A stretch of DNA of 21,973 nt from JAFDVN01 sp035758545 (GTDB lineage: Bacteria; Acidobacteriota; Holophagae; Holophagales; Holophagaceae). The stretch covers positions 1 through 21,973 of the forward strand of contig DASTWQ010000019.1 in NCBI GenBank assembly GCA_035758545.1, read 5' to 3'. The stretch's first letter is position 1. Each line of letters opens with the position of its first letter. Positions 13,416 through 21,973 of the stretch are shown here, one piece after another. Below the pieces are notes generated by a model. The model ran no database searches. It was given only the letters and a program-made list of their open reading frames with translations, and had not been told where the DNA came from. The position numbers and the translations under genes were made by a program.

Positions 13416-15473
13416 CTAGAACCGGACCCGGAAGGAGAGGTCCACCTGCCGTGCCGGCAGGAGGTAGTACTGGCCGTCCCCCAGCTCGCTGGCGGCCACG
13501 GGCACGCGCTTGTCCGTGAGGTTGCTGCCGGTGAGCCGCAGCTCCCAGCGCGCCGCCCGCCAGCCGGCGCTGGCCCGCAGCGTCGTGTAGCCCGGCTGCA
13601 GGGCCTCGTTCTCCTTGTCCAGGTAGAAGCCGCCGTTGTAGCTCGCCTCGACCGTCCCAATGAAGCCGCGCTTGGGCGCGTAGAGCAGGCCGAGGGACGC
13701 GAGCTGGTAGGGCGTCAGCTCCAGCCGGTGGCCGGCCAGCTGGGTGGGCGTGGCGGGATCGCCCACGTCCTGGATGGAATCCGTGAAGCGGCTGTCGTGG
13801 TGGCTGTAGGCCGCCCGCAGGCTCAGGTCGTCGGCGAAGCGCCAGGAAAGGCTCGCCTCCACGCCCTGGAAGCGCTCCTTCCCGGCGTTATGGAGGACGC
13901 CGGCGTTCGTCACGACGAGGTTCTCGAAGTCCATGCGGAAGGCCGCGAGCTCCGCCTCCATCCGCCCGTCCAGGAAGGCGCCCTTGAGGCCTGCCTCCGC
14001 GCTGCGGGCGGTCTCGGGCCGCAGGAGCTGGGCCTGGGAGTCGAGGCCGAAGTCGATGGCCGCGGGCTTGAAGGTATCCCGCACGTCCGCGAAGGCCGCG
14101 AGGCGGTCCCCGCCTTCCTCCCAGAAGAACCAGGTGGCGCCCAGGCTGCCGGCGAGCCGCGTGTCCGTGCGCCGGTCCGCACCCGCGTCCAGGGTGGCGC
14201 TGGCGAAGTCGAGGGTGGAGGCCCGGCGGGCCTCGTCGGTGCGGTTCAGCCGCAGGCCGCCCTCCAGGAGGAAGCGGTCCATGGGCTCCCACTCCGCGAA
14301 GGCGTAGAGGCCCGTGAAGTCCCGCCGGTCGTCGATGCGGATGTCCGCCGCCGGGGGCAGGTCGGCGCCCGCGGGCGGGTTCGAGCCATCCAGGGCGATG
14401 TCGTAGTCGAAATCCCCGCCCCGGCCGACGCCCTGGCCGTGGAGATGGTCGAGGCCCACCACCGCCTTCCAGGGATGGCCGGACCAGGCCAGGTGGGAAT
14501 CCACATAGAGGTCCGTGGTGTCGACCTGCTCCCGCCAGCCGTGGGCATTGGGCGAGACCGTCGTGCCGTCCACGAGGAACCCGCGGAAGACGCCCTGCCG
14601 CGCCCGGGACAGGGACACCGTCGTCGTCCACACCGCGCCGCCCAGACCCTGCTCGTAGCCCAGCGCGAGGGCCAGGCGCCGGTCGTTCACGAAGGCGCCG
14701 GCGGGATTCTGGTTGCTGTCCTGGGGCACCGCCGGGTTCAGGCCGGTGCCGAGCTGCGGGATGGGACTGCCGGGGTGGGTGTCGATCCAGGCGCCGCTGA
14801 GGTCCGCGTGGAAACGGCCTTCGCCGAGCTGCATCTGCCCGCGCCAGGCCAGTGTGCCCCGGCGGATCTCCTGGCGGTCGTCGGCGAAACCCTGCTTGGA
14901 GGCGTCGAAGGTCAAGGCGGAGTCCAGGCCGCCCAGGCCAGGCAGGCGCAGCGATCCGGAGGCCCCGCCGCTCCGGTGGGTGCCCGCCCAGAGTCGGGCG
15001 CTGCCCACGGTATCCGCGGGCGCGCGGTGGATCACCTGGATCACCCCCACGAAGGAGGTCGCGCCATACATCACCGGCGCGGCGCCCCGCTGGATCTCGA
15101 TGCGGTCCACGTTCTCCAGGTCCACGGTGGTGAGGGCCGGATTGAAGGTGCCCCCCCAGGGCACGCCGTCCACCACCAGCAGGAAGGCGTCGAATTCCCG
15201 CAGGCCCCAGAGCTCCGGGACGCTGGAGGCCGGGCCGCCGTCGCCGCCGGGCGCCACCGTGATCCCCGCGCAGAGCGCCAGGGCGCTGCGGAGGTCCGTG
15301 GCGCCGCGGTCCCGCAGCTCCTCGCCGGTGATCACCGTGACCGAGGCGGGCACCTGCATCGGGTCCTCGGCGAAGCGCGTCGCCGTCACCTCCACGGTGG
15401 TGGCGGGGACCGGGGCCTCCTGGGCCATCGCGGCCAGGGCCAGGGCGAGAAAGGGCAGGGCGCGTCGACGCAT
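13416..15473 (-). CDS. TonB-dependent outer-membrane receptor
   Basis: A 685-aa receptor for active uptake across the outer membrane powered by TonB. It has a signal peptide (about 1-17, cleavage likely after AMA). A TonB-box-like TTVEVTATR (25-33) follows, then a plug domain (about 38-150, with VTVITGEELRDRG, VVDGVPWGG, VDRIEIQRGAAPVMYGA). The rest is a beta-barrel rich in alternating aromatic strands, ending in the terminal phenylalanine of SFRVRF required for barrel assembly. The substrate cannot be told from sequence; a cobalamin receptor is possible because a B12 riboswitch follows, but that switch lies downstream, not upstream, of this gene. ATG 15473 is preferred, with GAGG five bases before; the frame is open to 15524 without a better site. 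Confidence 0.9.
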   Translation of the reverse strand: MRRRALPFLALALAAMAQEAPVPATTVEVTATRFAEDPMQVPASVTVITGEELRDRGATDLRSALALCAGITVAPGGDGGPASSVPELWGLREFDAFLLVVDGVPWGGTFNPALTTVDLENVDRIEIQRGAAPVMYGATSFVGVIQVIHRAPADTVGSARLWAGTHRSGGASGSLRLPGLGGLDSALTFDASKQGFADDRQEIRRGTLAWRGQMQLGEGRFHADLSGAWIDTHPGSPIPQLGTGLNPAVPQDSNQNPAGAFVNDRRLALALGYEQGLGGAVWTTTVSLSRARQGVFRGFLVDGTTVSPNAHGWREQVDTTDLYVDSHLAWSGHPWKAVVGLDHLHGQGVGRGGDFDYDIALDGSNPPAGADLPPAADIRIDDRRDFTGLYAFAEWEPMDRFLLEGGLRLNRTDEARRASTLDFASATLDAGADRRTDTRLAGSLGATWFFWEEGGDRLAAFADVRDTFKPAAIDFGLDSQAQLLRPETARSAEAGLKGAFLDGRMEAELAAFRMDFENLVVTNAGVLHNAGKERFQGVEASLSWRFADDLSLRAAYSHHDSRFTDSIQDVGDPATPTQLAGHRLELTPYQLASLGLLYAPKRGFIGTVEASYNGGFYLDKENEALQPGYTTLRASAGWRAARWELRLTGSNLTDKRVPVAASELGDGQYYLLPARQVDLSFRVRF

Positions 15474-15541
15474 GGAGGCCTCGGGAGGACCCGTCAGTGT
15501 CCCAAAGGCCCAATAGCCTCGCAAGATGCGGTAGTCCCCGC

Positions 15542-15943
15542 TCAGGGCAGGAACCGCTCCCTCAGGCCCGCCGGCACCATCGGACAGGCCCCCTCGGGCT
15601 TCGGGAACACGCGACGGCGGACCTTCGCCACGGCGTCGTAGACCAGGTCCCGCAGGGGCCGCGGCACCAGCCGCAGCAGCCGGCCCAGGAAGGGCCAGGG
15701 GCCCGGCAGCTCCCCCAGCACCACCGCCAGCGCCGAGGTCCGGGTGAGCAGACGGCCCTCCCCCGTCCGGAGGACGAAGGAGTCCGGCAGCGCCGTCCGC
15801 TCCGTCGCCGCCACGAGCTCCTGGAAGGTCTCGCCGCCCAGGGGCGCGAAGCGCAGGCGCCCTTCCCGGTCCCTCGCCAGGGCGAAGCGGACCGCCCGAT
15901 GGCAGAGGCCGCAGCCGCCGTCGTAGAAGACCACCGGCCTCAT
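15542..15943 (-). CDS. DCC-family thiol-disulfide oxidoreductase-like protein (DUF393)
   Basis: A 133-aa protein whose N terminus VVFYDGGCGLCHRAVRF carries the DCC signature, with Cys11 and Cys14 in a C-x-x-C arrangement at the start of a thioredoxin-like fold. A conserved S-x-ALAVVLGELPGPWPFL-type segment and a C-terminal VYDAVAKVRRRVFP helix follow, both typical for the family. Its in vivo role is unknown. ATG 15943 overlaps the stop of the upstream GDT1-like gene by 4 bases (ATGA), so the two are coupled. The open frame reaching back to 16594 is noise running through neighbouring genes. A 68-base gap without a clear terminator separates it from the receptor gene. Confidence 0.87.
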   Translation of the reverse strand: MRPVVFYDGGCGLCHRAVRFALARDREGRLRFAPLGGETFQELVAATERTALPDSFVLRTGEGRLLTRTSALAVVLGELPGPWPFLGRLLRLVPRPLRDLVYDAVAKVRRRVFPKPEGACPMVPAGLRERFLP

Positions 15944-16215
15944 ACCGCCTTGCCGCTGAGGATCCAGACCCCTACACCGATGAAGAGCAGACCCGCCCCC
16001 CACTTGATGGCCTGGGGCGGCACGACCTTGAAGAGGGCCGCGCCCACGGTGACGCCGATGGCGGTGGCGCAGACCAGGGCCAGGCTCGCGGCGGCGAAGA
16101 CCGTCCAGAGGGCGCCGGTCTTGGCGCTGGCGGTCATGGCCGCCAGGGAGGTCTTGTCCCCCACCTCCGCGAGGAACACCGCCACGAAGGTGCCCCAGAA
16201 GAGTTGCTTGTCCAT
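15940..16215 (-). CDS. Half-size GDT1/TMEM165-family (UPF0016) transporter
   Basis: A 91-aa membrane protein with three predicted helices. The family motif E-x-GDK-[TS] is present as EVGDKTSLA at residues 17-25, in the first helix. Members move Mn2+ or Ca2+ out of the cytoplasm in exchange for protons; short forms with one copy of the motif probably work as dimers. Start ATG 16215 has GGAGG five bases upstream; an in-frame ATG at 16236 would add seven residues but lacks such a site. It is divergent from rnd with 50 bases between the starts. Confidence 0.88.
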   Translation of the reverse strand: MDKQLFWGTFVAVFLAEVGDKTSLAAMTASAKTGALWTVFAAASLALVCATAIGVTVGAALFKVVPPQAIKWGAGLLFIGVGVWILSGKAV

Positions 16216-16265
16216 GAGGGCCTCCGAGGGAATCAAGTTTAGACTGGAGGTTCCGCCGGGAGCCC

Positions 16266-17198
16266 ATGCCCACCACGCCCTTCGACCTGCCCTTCACCAT
16301 CGTGGACTCGAGCGAGTCCCTGGAGGCGGCGCTCCCGGTCTGGTTCGCGGCCGACCTGCTGGCGGTGGACATCGAATGCAGCCTGACGGGCATCCACCAT
16401 TCCGTGCTGGCCCTGCTGCAGGTGGCGGACCACGAGCGGGTCTGGCTGGTGGATCCCATCGCCCTGGGCGACCTGACGAAGCCCGCCCTGGAGGCCCTCG
16501 CGAAGGTGCCCTGGATCTGCCACGACTTCTCCAACGACGGCATCGTGCTGAAGCGCCTCTTCGACCTGGTGCCCGCCTCGGTGCTGGACACCATGCTCCT
16601 GGCCCGGGCCCTGGGCTACCCCCAGCCCGGCCTGAAGACCATGTCCAAGCTGAAGCTCGGCATCGAGATCCCCAAGGAGGAGCAGGACTCCAACTGGATG
16701 CTCCGGCCCCTGCGGGAGAGCCAGCTCGAGTACGCCGCCCGGGACGCGGCCCTGCTGCTGCCGCTGCTGCGCCGCCTGGCGGAGGAGGCGGAGGCCAAGA
16801 AGGACGACCCCGTCCACGGCCCCCGGCTGGCGGCCTTGCCGAGGGAGATGCGCGCCCTCTTCCGCCGCATCCGCGCCTACAAGAAGCCCATCCTGGATCC
16901 CGTCGTCGCCAAGGCCCGGGGCCTCGACGAGGCCGCCCTGGCCCGGGCCCGGAAGCTCACGGAGCTGCGGGCCGCCTGGGGCAACGAGGGCGACATCGGC
17001 GCCATCATGGAGATGGGCAATCGCTGGATCCTCGCCCGGGTGGAGAACCCGCCCTATTCGAAGGAGGCCCTGGAGCGGACCATCCCGAATCCCCGCTTCC
17101 GCCGCAAGCGGGGCGAGGCCCTCTGGGCGGTCTTCCAGGATGCCGCCGGCGCACCCGCCCGCGAGGCGGAGGACGACGACCTGCTGCTGATGACCTGA
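16266..17198 (+). CDS. rnd: Ribonuclease D-type 3'-5' exonuclease
   Basis: A 310-aa protein with a DEDDy exonuclease domain at about 10-175. Exo I is VDIEC with Asp35 and Glu37; Exo II is HDFSNDGIVL with Asp91; Exo III is QLEYAARDA with Tyr156 and Asp160. A helical region at about 200-285 fits a divergent HRDC domain, followed by a short acidic tail (EAEDDDLLLMT). RNase D trims 3' ends of tRNA and other stable RNA precursors. It is somewhat shorter than the E. coli enzyme (375 aa), which has a second HRDC-like domain. ATG 16266 has GGGAG at 16257-16261. The stop is followed by a stem-loop. Confidence 0.88.
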   Translation: MPTTPFDLPFTIVDSSESLEAALPVWFAADLLAVDIECSLTGIHHSVLALLQVADHERVWLVDPIALGDLTKPALEALAKVPWICHDFSNDGIVLKRLFDLVPASVLDTMLLARALGYPQPGLKTMSKLKLGIEIPKEEQDSNWMLRPLRESQLEYAARDAALLLPLLRRLAEEAEAKKDDPVHGPRLAALPREMRALFRRIRAYKKPILDPVVAKARGLDEAALARARKLTELRAAWGNEGDIGAIMEMGNRWILARVENPPYSKEALERTIPNPRFRRKRGEALWAVFQDAAGAPAREAEDDDLLLMT

Positions 17199-17200
17199 CC

Positions 17201-17223
17201 CCCAGGCCCGGTTCAGGCCTGGG
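17201..17223. terminator. Stem-loop shared by convergent genes
   Basis: CCCAGGCC (17201-17208), a 7-base loop and GGCCTGGG (17216-17223) form a perfect 8-bp GC stem directly after the rnd stop at 17198 and overlapping the end of the convergent small gene. There is no T tract on either side, so terminator function, probably bidirectional, is inferred from position. Confidence 0.45.
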
Positions 17224-17395
17224 CCGATCCAGAGGCCTGGGGCAGGGGTTTCAACCGGACCAGCAGGTGATAGCCCTGGCCCTCCAGCTCCCGGGCCTTG
17301 GCCTGGGCCTCCTCCATGGTCTCGAAGGACCAGGGCAGCTCCGTCCGCTCGCCGGATTCCATGTGAAGGCTCTGAAGGGTGTAGACCACGGCCAT
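17213..17395 (-). CDS. Small hypothetical protein, 60 aa
   Basis: A 60-aa soluble protein not assigned to a family. It begins MAVVYTLQSLHMESGERTE, then WSFETMEEAQAKARELEGQGYHLLVRL, suggesting a beta-beta-alpha-beta layout with an amphipathic helix at about 26-41. The start is supported by a strong GGAGGT five bases before ATG 17395. An upstream in-frame ATG at 17467 has no comparable site. The 97-base upstream gap is locally AT-richer and holds a weak promoter-like pair (TTAAGA, 17 bases, CAGGAT), so it may be a single-gene transcript. Confidence 0.6.
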   Translation of the reverse strand: MAVVYTLQSLHMESGERTELPWSFETMEEAQAKARELEGQGYHLLVRLKPLPQASGSAQA

Positions 17396-17492
17396 GGCGG
17401 ACCTCCGGGGGATGTCCCCTGGATCGGCCCCGAAAACCCGGTCTTCAATCCTGGCGCCAGAATTCACATTTCTTAACAGGCTGCCGACGGCC

Positions 17493-18083
17493 TCAGCTCC
17501 CGAGGGACCGTTCGATGCGCCGGTCCGGCACCAGCCACATCAGGGCCACGGCCACCGGCAGCAGGACCCCCAGGATCGGCGCCAGGAAGGCCAGGGGCAG
17601 GGCCACCGCGTAGATCACCACGCTGATCAGCCCTTTGCGGTCCGCCGAGGCCCGCTCCCCCATGGCCCGGGCCAGGGCCGAATCCTGCCCATGGTGCGCC
17701 ACCAGGGCCCGGGCGAGCAGGAAGTAGGCGAGGGCCGCGAGCATCAGCACCAGGTTGTAGGCCGCCACCGGCCAGGGCCGGACGCCGCTTTCGCCCAGCC
17801 AGCCCGTCACGAAGGGCAGCAGGGAGAGCCAGAGGAGCAGGTGCAGGTTCGCCCAGAGCACCGTCCCGTTCACCTTCTGCGCCGCCTGGAGCAGGTGGTG
17901 GTGGTTGTTCCAGTAGATGCCGATGTAGGCGAAGGAGAGCAGGTAGCTCAGGAAGACCGGCACCAGCTCCCGCAGCGCCCCCAGGCTCGGATCGTGCCGG
18001 GGCACCTTCAGCTCCAGCACCATGATCGTCAGCACGATGGCCAGCACGCCGTCGCTGAAGGCCTCGAGGCGGTTCTTGTGCAT
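17493..18083 (-). CDS. TMEM175-family (DUF1211) potassium channel-like protein
   Basis: A 196-aa membrane protein with six hydrophobic segments. The N terminus MHKNRLEAFSDGVLAIVLTIMVLELK carries the R-x(3)-FSDGV-x-AI signature that lines the pore in the TMEM175 family of K+ channels, and YIGIYWNNHHHLL matches the third helix region. Bacterial members have one six-helix repeat and assemble as tetramers. Physiological role in bacteria is not well known. ATG 18083 opens the conserved motif directly. It lies 19 bases downstream of the reductase gene and may be read with it. Confidence 0.9.
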   Translation of the reverse strand: MHKNRLEAFSDGVLAIVLTIMVLELKVPRHDPSLGALRELVPVFLSYLLSFAYIGIYWNNHHHLLQAAQKVNGTVLWANLHLLLWLSLLPFVTGWLGESGVRPWPVAAYNLVLMLAALAYFLLARALVAHHGQDSALARAMGERASADRKGLISVVIYAVALPLAFLAPILGVLLPVAVALMWLVPDRRIERSLGS

Positions 18084-18102
18084 GGGGGCTCCCGTGCGGG
18101 GA

Positions 18103-18696
18103 TTATCGCCGCAGCAGCCCGAAGGCGAAGCCGCGCCCGAGCCCGCCTCGGTAGGCCAGGTGGATCCAGGTCATCGCAAAGGGCTCCAGGTAGCGCGCGG
18201 CCACCAGGGGGCCGGCGTCCACGGCCTCGAAGCCCAGGCTGGCGGCGAGCTCCAGGACGACCGCCCTGGCCTCCCCGTCATCGCCGGCCACGGGCATCCA
18301 CCCCCTCCCGCCGGGGTAGGCGGCCTGGGCCAGGTTCTCGGCCCCGGTGGTGTTGAAGGCCTTCACCACGCGGGCCTTCGCGGCCCGGGCGGCGATCCGT
18401 TCGGCCCCCGATCCTGTGGTCCCCACCTCCAGCCCGGAGAGGCCCGGCAGGATGGGGTTGGTGGCGTCCACCAGCACCTTCCCGCCCCAGTCGGGGATGG
18501 CGGCGGCCACGTCCAGCGCCGCGGTGTAGGGCACCGCGAGCACCGCCAGCTCGCAGGCGGCCACCGCCTCGACCACCGGGAGCTCATCGGGTCGCTCCGG
18601 AGCCCGGACCCCGTGCACCACCTCGTGCCCCGCCCGGCGGAGCCCTGCCGCCAGGGCCTGGCCGACGTTCCCCTTGCCGATCATCGCGATCTTCAT
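18103..18696 (-). CDS. NADP-binding reductase, F420:NADP oxidoreductase-like fold
   Basis: A 197-aa protein with an N-terminal Rossmann fold whose nucleotide loop is MIGKGNVGQALAAGL (G-x-G-x-x-G at residues 7-12). VRAPERPDE follows the second strand, where an arginine suits NADP over NAD. VLVDATNPIL and VVKAFNTTGAENL are the typical later segments of the COG2085 family. Members include F420-dependent NADP reductases, but many bacterial ones lack F420 and reduce unknown substrates. It sits 12 bases downstream of the DJ-1-like gene and is probably in the same transcript. Confidence 0.82.
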   Translation of the reverse strand: MKIAMIGKGNVGQALAAGLRRAGHEVVHGVRAPERPDELPVVEAVAACELAVLAVPYTAALDVAAAIPDWGGKVLVDATNPILPGLSGLEVGTTGSGAERIAARAAKARVVKAFNTTGAENLAQAAYPGGRGWMPVAGDDGEARAVVLELAASLGFEAVDAGPLVAARYLEPFAMTWIHLAYRGGLGRGFAFGLLRR

Positions 18697-18708
18697 GGAG
18701 CTCCCTCC

Positions 18709-19479
18709 TCAGCGGCCGAGGGCTTCGATGACGAGACGCGCCGTCTCGGCGCCGGAGAAGTTCTGCTGCCCGGTGACGAGATTGCCATCCCGGACCGCGA
18801 AGCTGCGCCACAGCCCCGCCTGCACATAGTTGGCGCCCAGCGCCTTCAGCTCGTCCTCGATGCGCCAGGGCATCACGTGCTTGTCGCGGCCCAGGAGGCC
18901 GTAGTCCCACACCGCGTGGTCCGCGAAGTCCTCCTCCACGTTGGCGAAGCCGGTGACCGTCCTCCCCTTCACCAGGGGCGTGCCATCCGGCAGGACGGCA
19001 TACCTGAGCACCGCCACCCCGTGGCAGAGGGCCGCGGCCACCTTGCCCGCCAGGTGGAACTGGACGAATTTCGCGTGCAGGTCCTTCGCGGACGCGAAGG
19101 TGAACATGGGGGCCTGGCCACCGGCGACCACGATGGCGTGGAAGGCGTCCACGTCGATGGCCTCCACGGGCCGGGTGGCCTCCGGCAGGGCCTTCAGCTC
19201 CGGCGTATGCAGGAAGCCCTGGGTGATGAGGTCCAGCTTCGAATAGCCCGAGGGGTCGTTGGGGTCGCTCATGGCATCGGGGAGACAGGCGCCTCCGGCG
19301 GGGCTGAAGAGCTCCACCTCGTAGCCCGCTTCGTGGAAGGCCAGCCAGGGATGGGTCAGTTCGCTCCACCAGAAGCCCACGGGCCAGCCGGTGGTGGTGG
19401 ACACCGCCGGATTCGAGAGGACGAGGGCGATGCGCTTGGGGCGATCGGGGTTCAGGGGATTGGGGTCCTGCAGGCTCAT
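18709..19479 (-). CDS. DJ-1/PfpI-family type 1 glutamine amidotransferase-like protein
   Basis: A 256-aa protein of the Hsp31-like branch of the DJ-1/PfpI superfamily. It shows TTGWPVGFWWSELTHPW (28-44) with Glu40, VVAGGQAPMF (117-126) and the nucleophile elbow AALCHGVAVL with Cys152 and His153. Such proteins act as glyoxalase III/deglycase-type enzymes or holding chaperones under carbonyl stress; which applies here is not decidable by eye. ATG 19479 has GAGGAG six bases upstream. The open frame further up to 19584 runs through the regulatory region and is rejected. The 101-base gap upstream contains inverted repeats near the LysR gene end. Confidence 0.85.
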   Translation of the reverse strand: MSLQDPNPLNPDRPKRIALVLSNPAVSTTTGWPVGFWWSELTHPWLAFHEAGYEVELFSPAGGACLPDAMSDPNDPSGYSKLDLITQGFLHTPELKALPEATRPVEAIDVDAFHAIVVAGGQAPMFTFASAKDLHAKFVQFHLAGKVAAALCHGVAVLRYAVLPDGTPLVKGRTVTGFANVEEDFADHAVWDYGLLGRDKHVMPWRIEDELKALGANYVQAGLWRSFAVRDGNLVTGQQNFSGAETARLVIEALGR

Positions 19480-19499
19480 GGGGGCTCCTCTCGCCGCAT

Positions 19500-19512
19500 G
19501 GGAACGGTTCCC
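19500..19512. promoter_or_regulatory. GGGAAC-G-GTTCCC palindrome
   Basis: A perfect 6-bp inverted repeat with a single central base lies 21-33 bases before the DJ-1 gene start. Its place between the promoter region and ribosome binding site would suit an operator, but no matching regulator is known; it is reported as seen. Confidence 0.35.
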
Positions 19513-19553
19513 CCACCCTGCCGCGGGCGGAGGAATCGGACCATGCCGCCCCC

Positions 19554-19580
19554 TGCAAGGCGCCGTTGCAGGCGCTGCAA
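19554..19580. promoter_or_regulatory. LysR-type operator candidate with three TGCAA/TTGCA half-sites
   Basis: TGCAA (19554-19558), TTGCA (19566-19570) and TGCAA (19576-19580) form two overlapping inverted repeats, with 7- and 5-base spacers. The right-hand one, TTGCA-N5-TGCAA, contains the T-N11-A arrangement bound by LysR regulators. The element starts immediately after the LysR stop codon and lies about 75-100 bases before the DJ-1-like gene, a usual distance for activation. Confidence 0.5.
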
Positions 19581-20543
19581 TCACCCCTTCCGGCGGCGGC
19601 CCAGCGGCCGGATGCCCAGATCTCCCGTGGCCCCCTCATGGGCCTCCGGCGCGGCCTCGGCGGCCACCTCCAGCAGAAGCTCCCGAAGCCAGCGGTGGGC
19701 GGCGTCCTGATCGGACCGGGGATGCCACACGAGGTGCAGCGCGTAGGCCTGCAGATCGAGGGGCGGCTCCACCACCTGCAGCCGGCCGCGCCAGGGATGG
19801 GCGGCCACCGCGCGGTCGGAGACCGTGAACACCAGATCCGACGCGAGGGCCAGATCCAGGGCCGCGGCGAAGAAGGGCACCACCCGCGTGATCCGTCGCA
19901 GGCGCCCCTGCTCCTGGAGGGCGAGATCCACGTGGCTGGTCCGGCCGAGGGGCGCCACGGCGCCATGCTCCAGGCCCAGGTAGGTGTCCAGGGTGAGCGG
20001 GCTCTGGAGGGCGGGGTGATCGCGACGGCCCACCACCACGAAGCGGTCCGTGAAGAGCCGCCGGGTGCGGATCTCCGGCGGATAGTGGCCCAACAGGCAG
20101 ATGCTGAGATCCGCGGCGCCCTGACGCAGAGGCTCGTAGTCGTCCACCACACTCGGGAGGAACCGCAGGCACACCCCCGGCGCCTCCGCCCGCACCCGCC
20201 GGTCGAGGGCCTCCCCCAGCACCATGAGGGCATGGTCGGTGGTGAACAGGGTGAAGGTGCGGCCCAGGGTCCGAGGGTCGAAGGCCGCGCCCTCGGCCAG
20301 GACGGTGGCCATCTCCTCCAGCAGCCCATGGAGCCGGTCCCGCATGGCCAGGGCCCGCGGCGTCAGCACCATGCCGCGTCCCGCCCGCACCAGCACCTCA
20401 TCCCCGAGCTCCTGGCGCAGCCGCGCCAGCGCATGGCTCACTGCGGGCGTGCTGAGGCCCAGCCGCTCGGCCGCTCCCGACACGCTGCCGGCCTGCAGCA
20501 GCGCATCCAGGGTCGGCAGCAGGGCCAGGTCCCGGGGGTCCAT
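19581..20543 (-). CDS. LysR-family transcriptional regulator
   Basis: A 320-aa regulator with an N-terminal winged helix-turn-helix (about 5-65: LLPTLDALLQAGSVSGAAERLGLSTPAVSHALARLRQELGD). A linker helix and an effector-binding domain of the periplasmic-binding-protein type (about 92-300) follow. The recognition-helix region AVSHALARLR is standard for the family, most like the NodD/LinR-type subgroup that has LARLR and a D-E-V-LVR wing. Effector unknown. ATG 20543 lies 9 bases after the uvrA stop with no clear ribosome binding site, so it may depend on translation from uvrA. The next gene in the same direction is preceded by a LysR-box-like sequence, suggesting it is the target. Confidence 0.92.
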   Translation of the reverse strand: MDPRDLALLPTLDALLQAGSVSGAAERLGLSTPAVSHALARLRQELGDEVLVRAGRGMVLTPRALAMRDRLHGLLEEMATVLAEGAAFDPRTLGRTFTLFTTDHALMVLGEALDRRVRAEAPGVCLRFLPSVVDDYEPLRQGAADLSICLLGHYPPEIRTRRLFTDRFVVVGRRDHPALQSPLTLDTYLGLEHGAVAPLGRTSHVDLALQEQGRLRRITRVVPFFAAALDLALASDLVFTVSDRAVAAHPWRGRLQVVEPPLDLQAYALHLVWHPRSDQDAAHRWLRELLLEVAAEAAPEAHEGATGDLGIRPLGRRRKG

Positions 20544-20552
20544 GGGCCCAGG

Positions 20553-21973
<1,421 letters not shown>

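Noticed and set aside
10752..15641. A 4.9-kb plus-strand open frame opposite nrdA and the receptor gene
   Set aside because: It runs antisense to two well-supported genes and through the riboswitch, shows no recognisable domain, and is explained by very high GC limiting stop codons.

Overview
This is a GC-rich, gene-dense bacterial chromosomal segment with 23 protein genes or gene fragments and one strong RNA regulatory element. I see no tRNA, rRNA, insertion sequence, CRISPR array or phage gene. The lipobox lipoprotein, the TonB-dependent receptor and the very high GC with almost no intergenic space point to a Gram-negative. The style would fit a Geothrix/Holophaga-type acidobacterium, but that placement is inference. 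Very high GC also produces long spurious open frames opposite real genes, so starts were trimmed using ribosome binding sites and neighbour overlaps.

Region 1 (1-4231, + strand): a DnaC-like ATPase cut by the left edge, an MMPL/RND-type membrane exporter and a MidA-type SAM methyltransferase, the last two overlapping by 4 bases. Region 2 (4224-8510, - strand): a tight seven-gene run, TerC-family metal transporter > ribF > DUF2059 protein > MOSC protein > thpR > small lipoprotein > DUF3592-like membrane protein, mostly with 1-4 base start/stop overlaps. rsmE (8557-9270, +) is divergent from it.

Region 3 (9291-16215, - strand) is the most interesting part. GDT1-like transporter and DCC-family protein genes are followed by a TonB-dependent receptor. 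Next come a candidate promoter and a cobalamin riboswitch (about 13177-13358) that sits directly upstream of nrdA-nrdB, a class Ia aerobic ribonucleotide reductase, and a hot-dog thioesterase gene. The likely logic is that adenosylcobalamin switches off the B12-independent reductase, leaving deoxyribonucleotide synthesis to a B12-dependent class II enzyme encoded elsewhere.

Region 4 (16266-21973): RNase D on +, ending at a hairpin shared with a convergent 60-aa gene. Then, on -, come a TMEM175-like channel, an NADP-dependent reductase of the F420 reductase fold, a DJ-1/PfpI-family protein, a LysR-type regulator and the 3' two-thirds or less of uvrA, cut by the right edge. The LysR gene is followed by TGCAA/TTGCA half-sites, including a T-N11-A palindrome, in the leader of the DJ-1 gene, suggesting that it controls the DJ-1/reductase pair.
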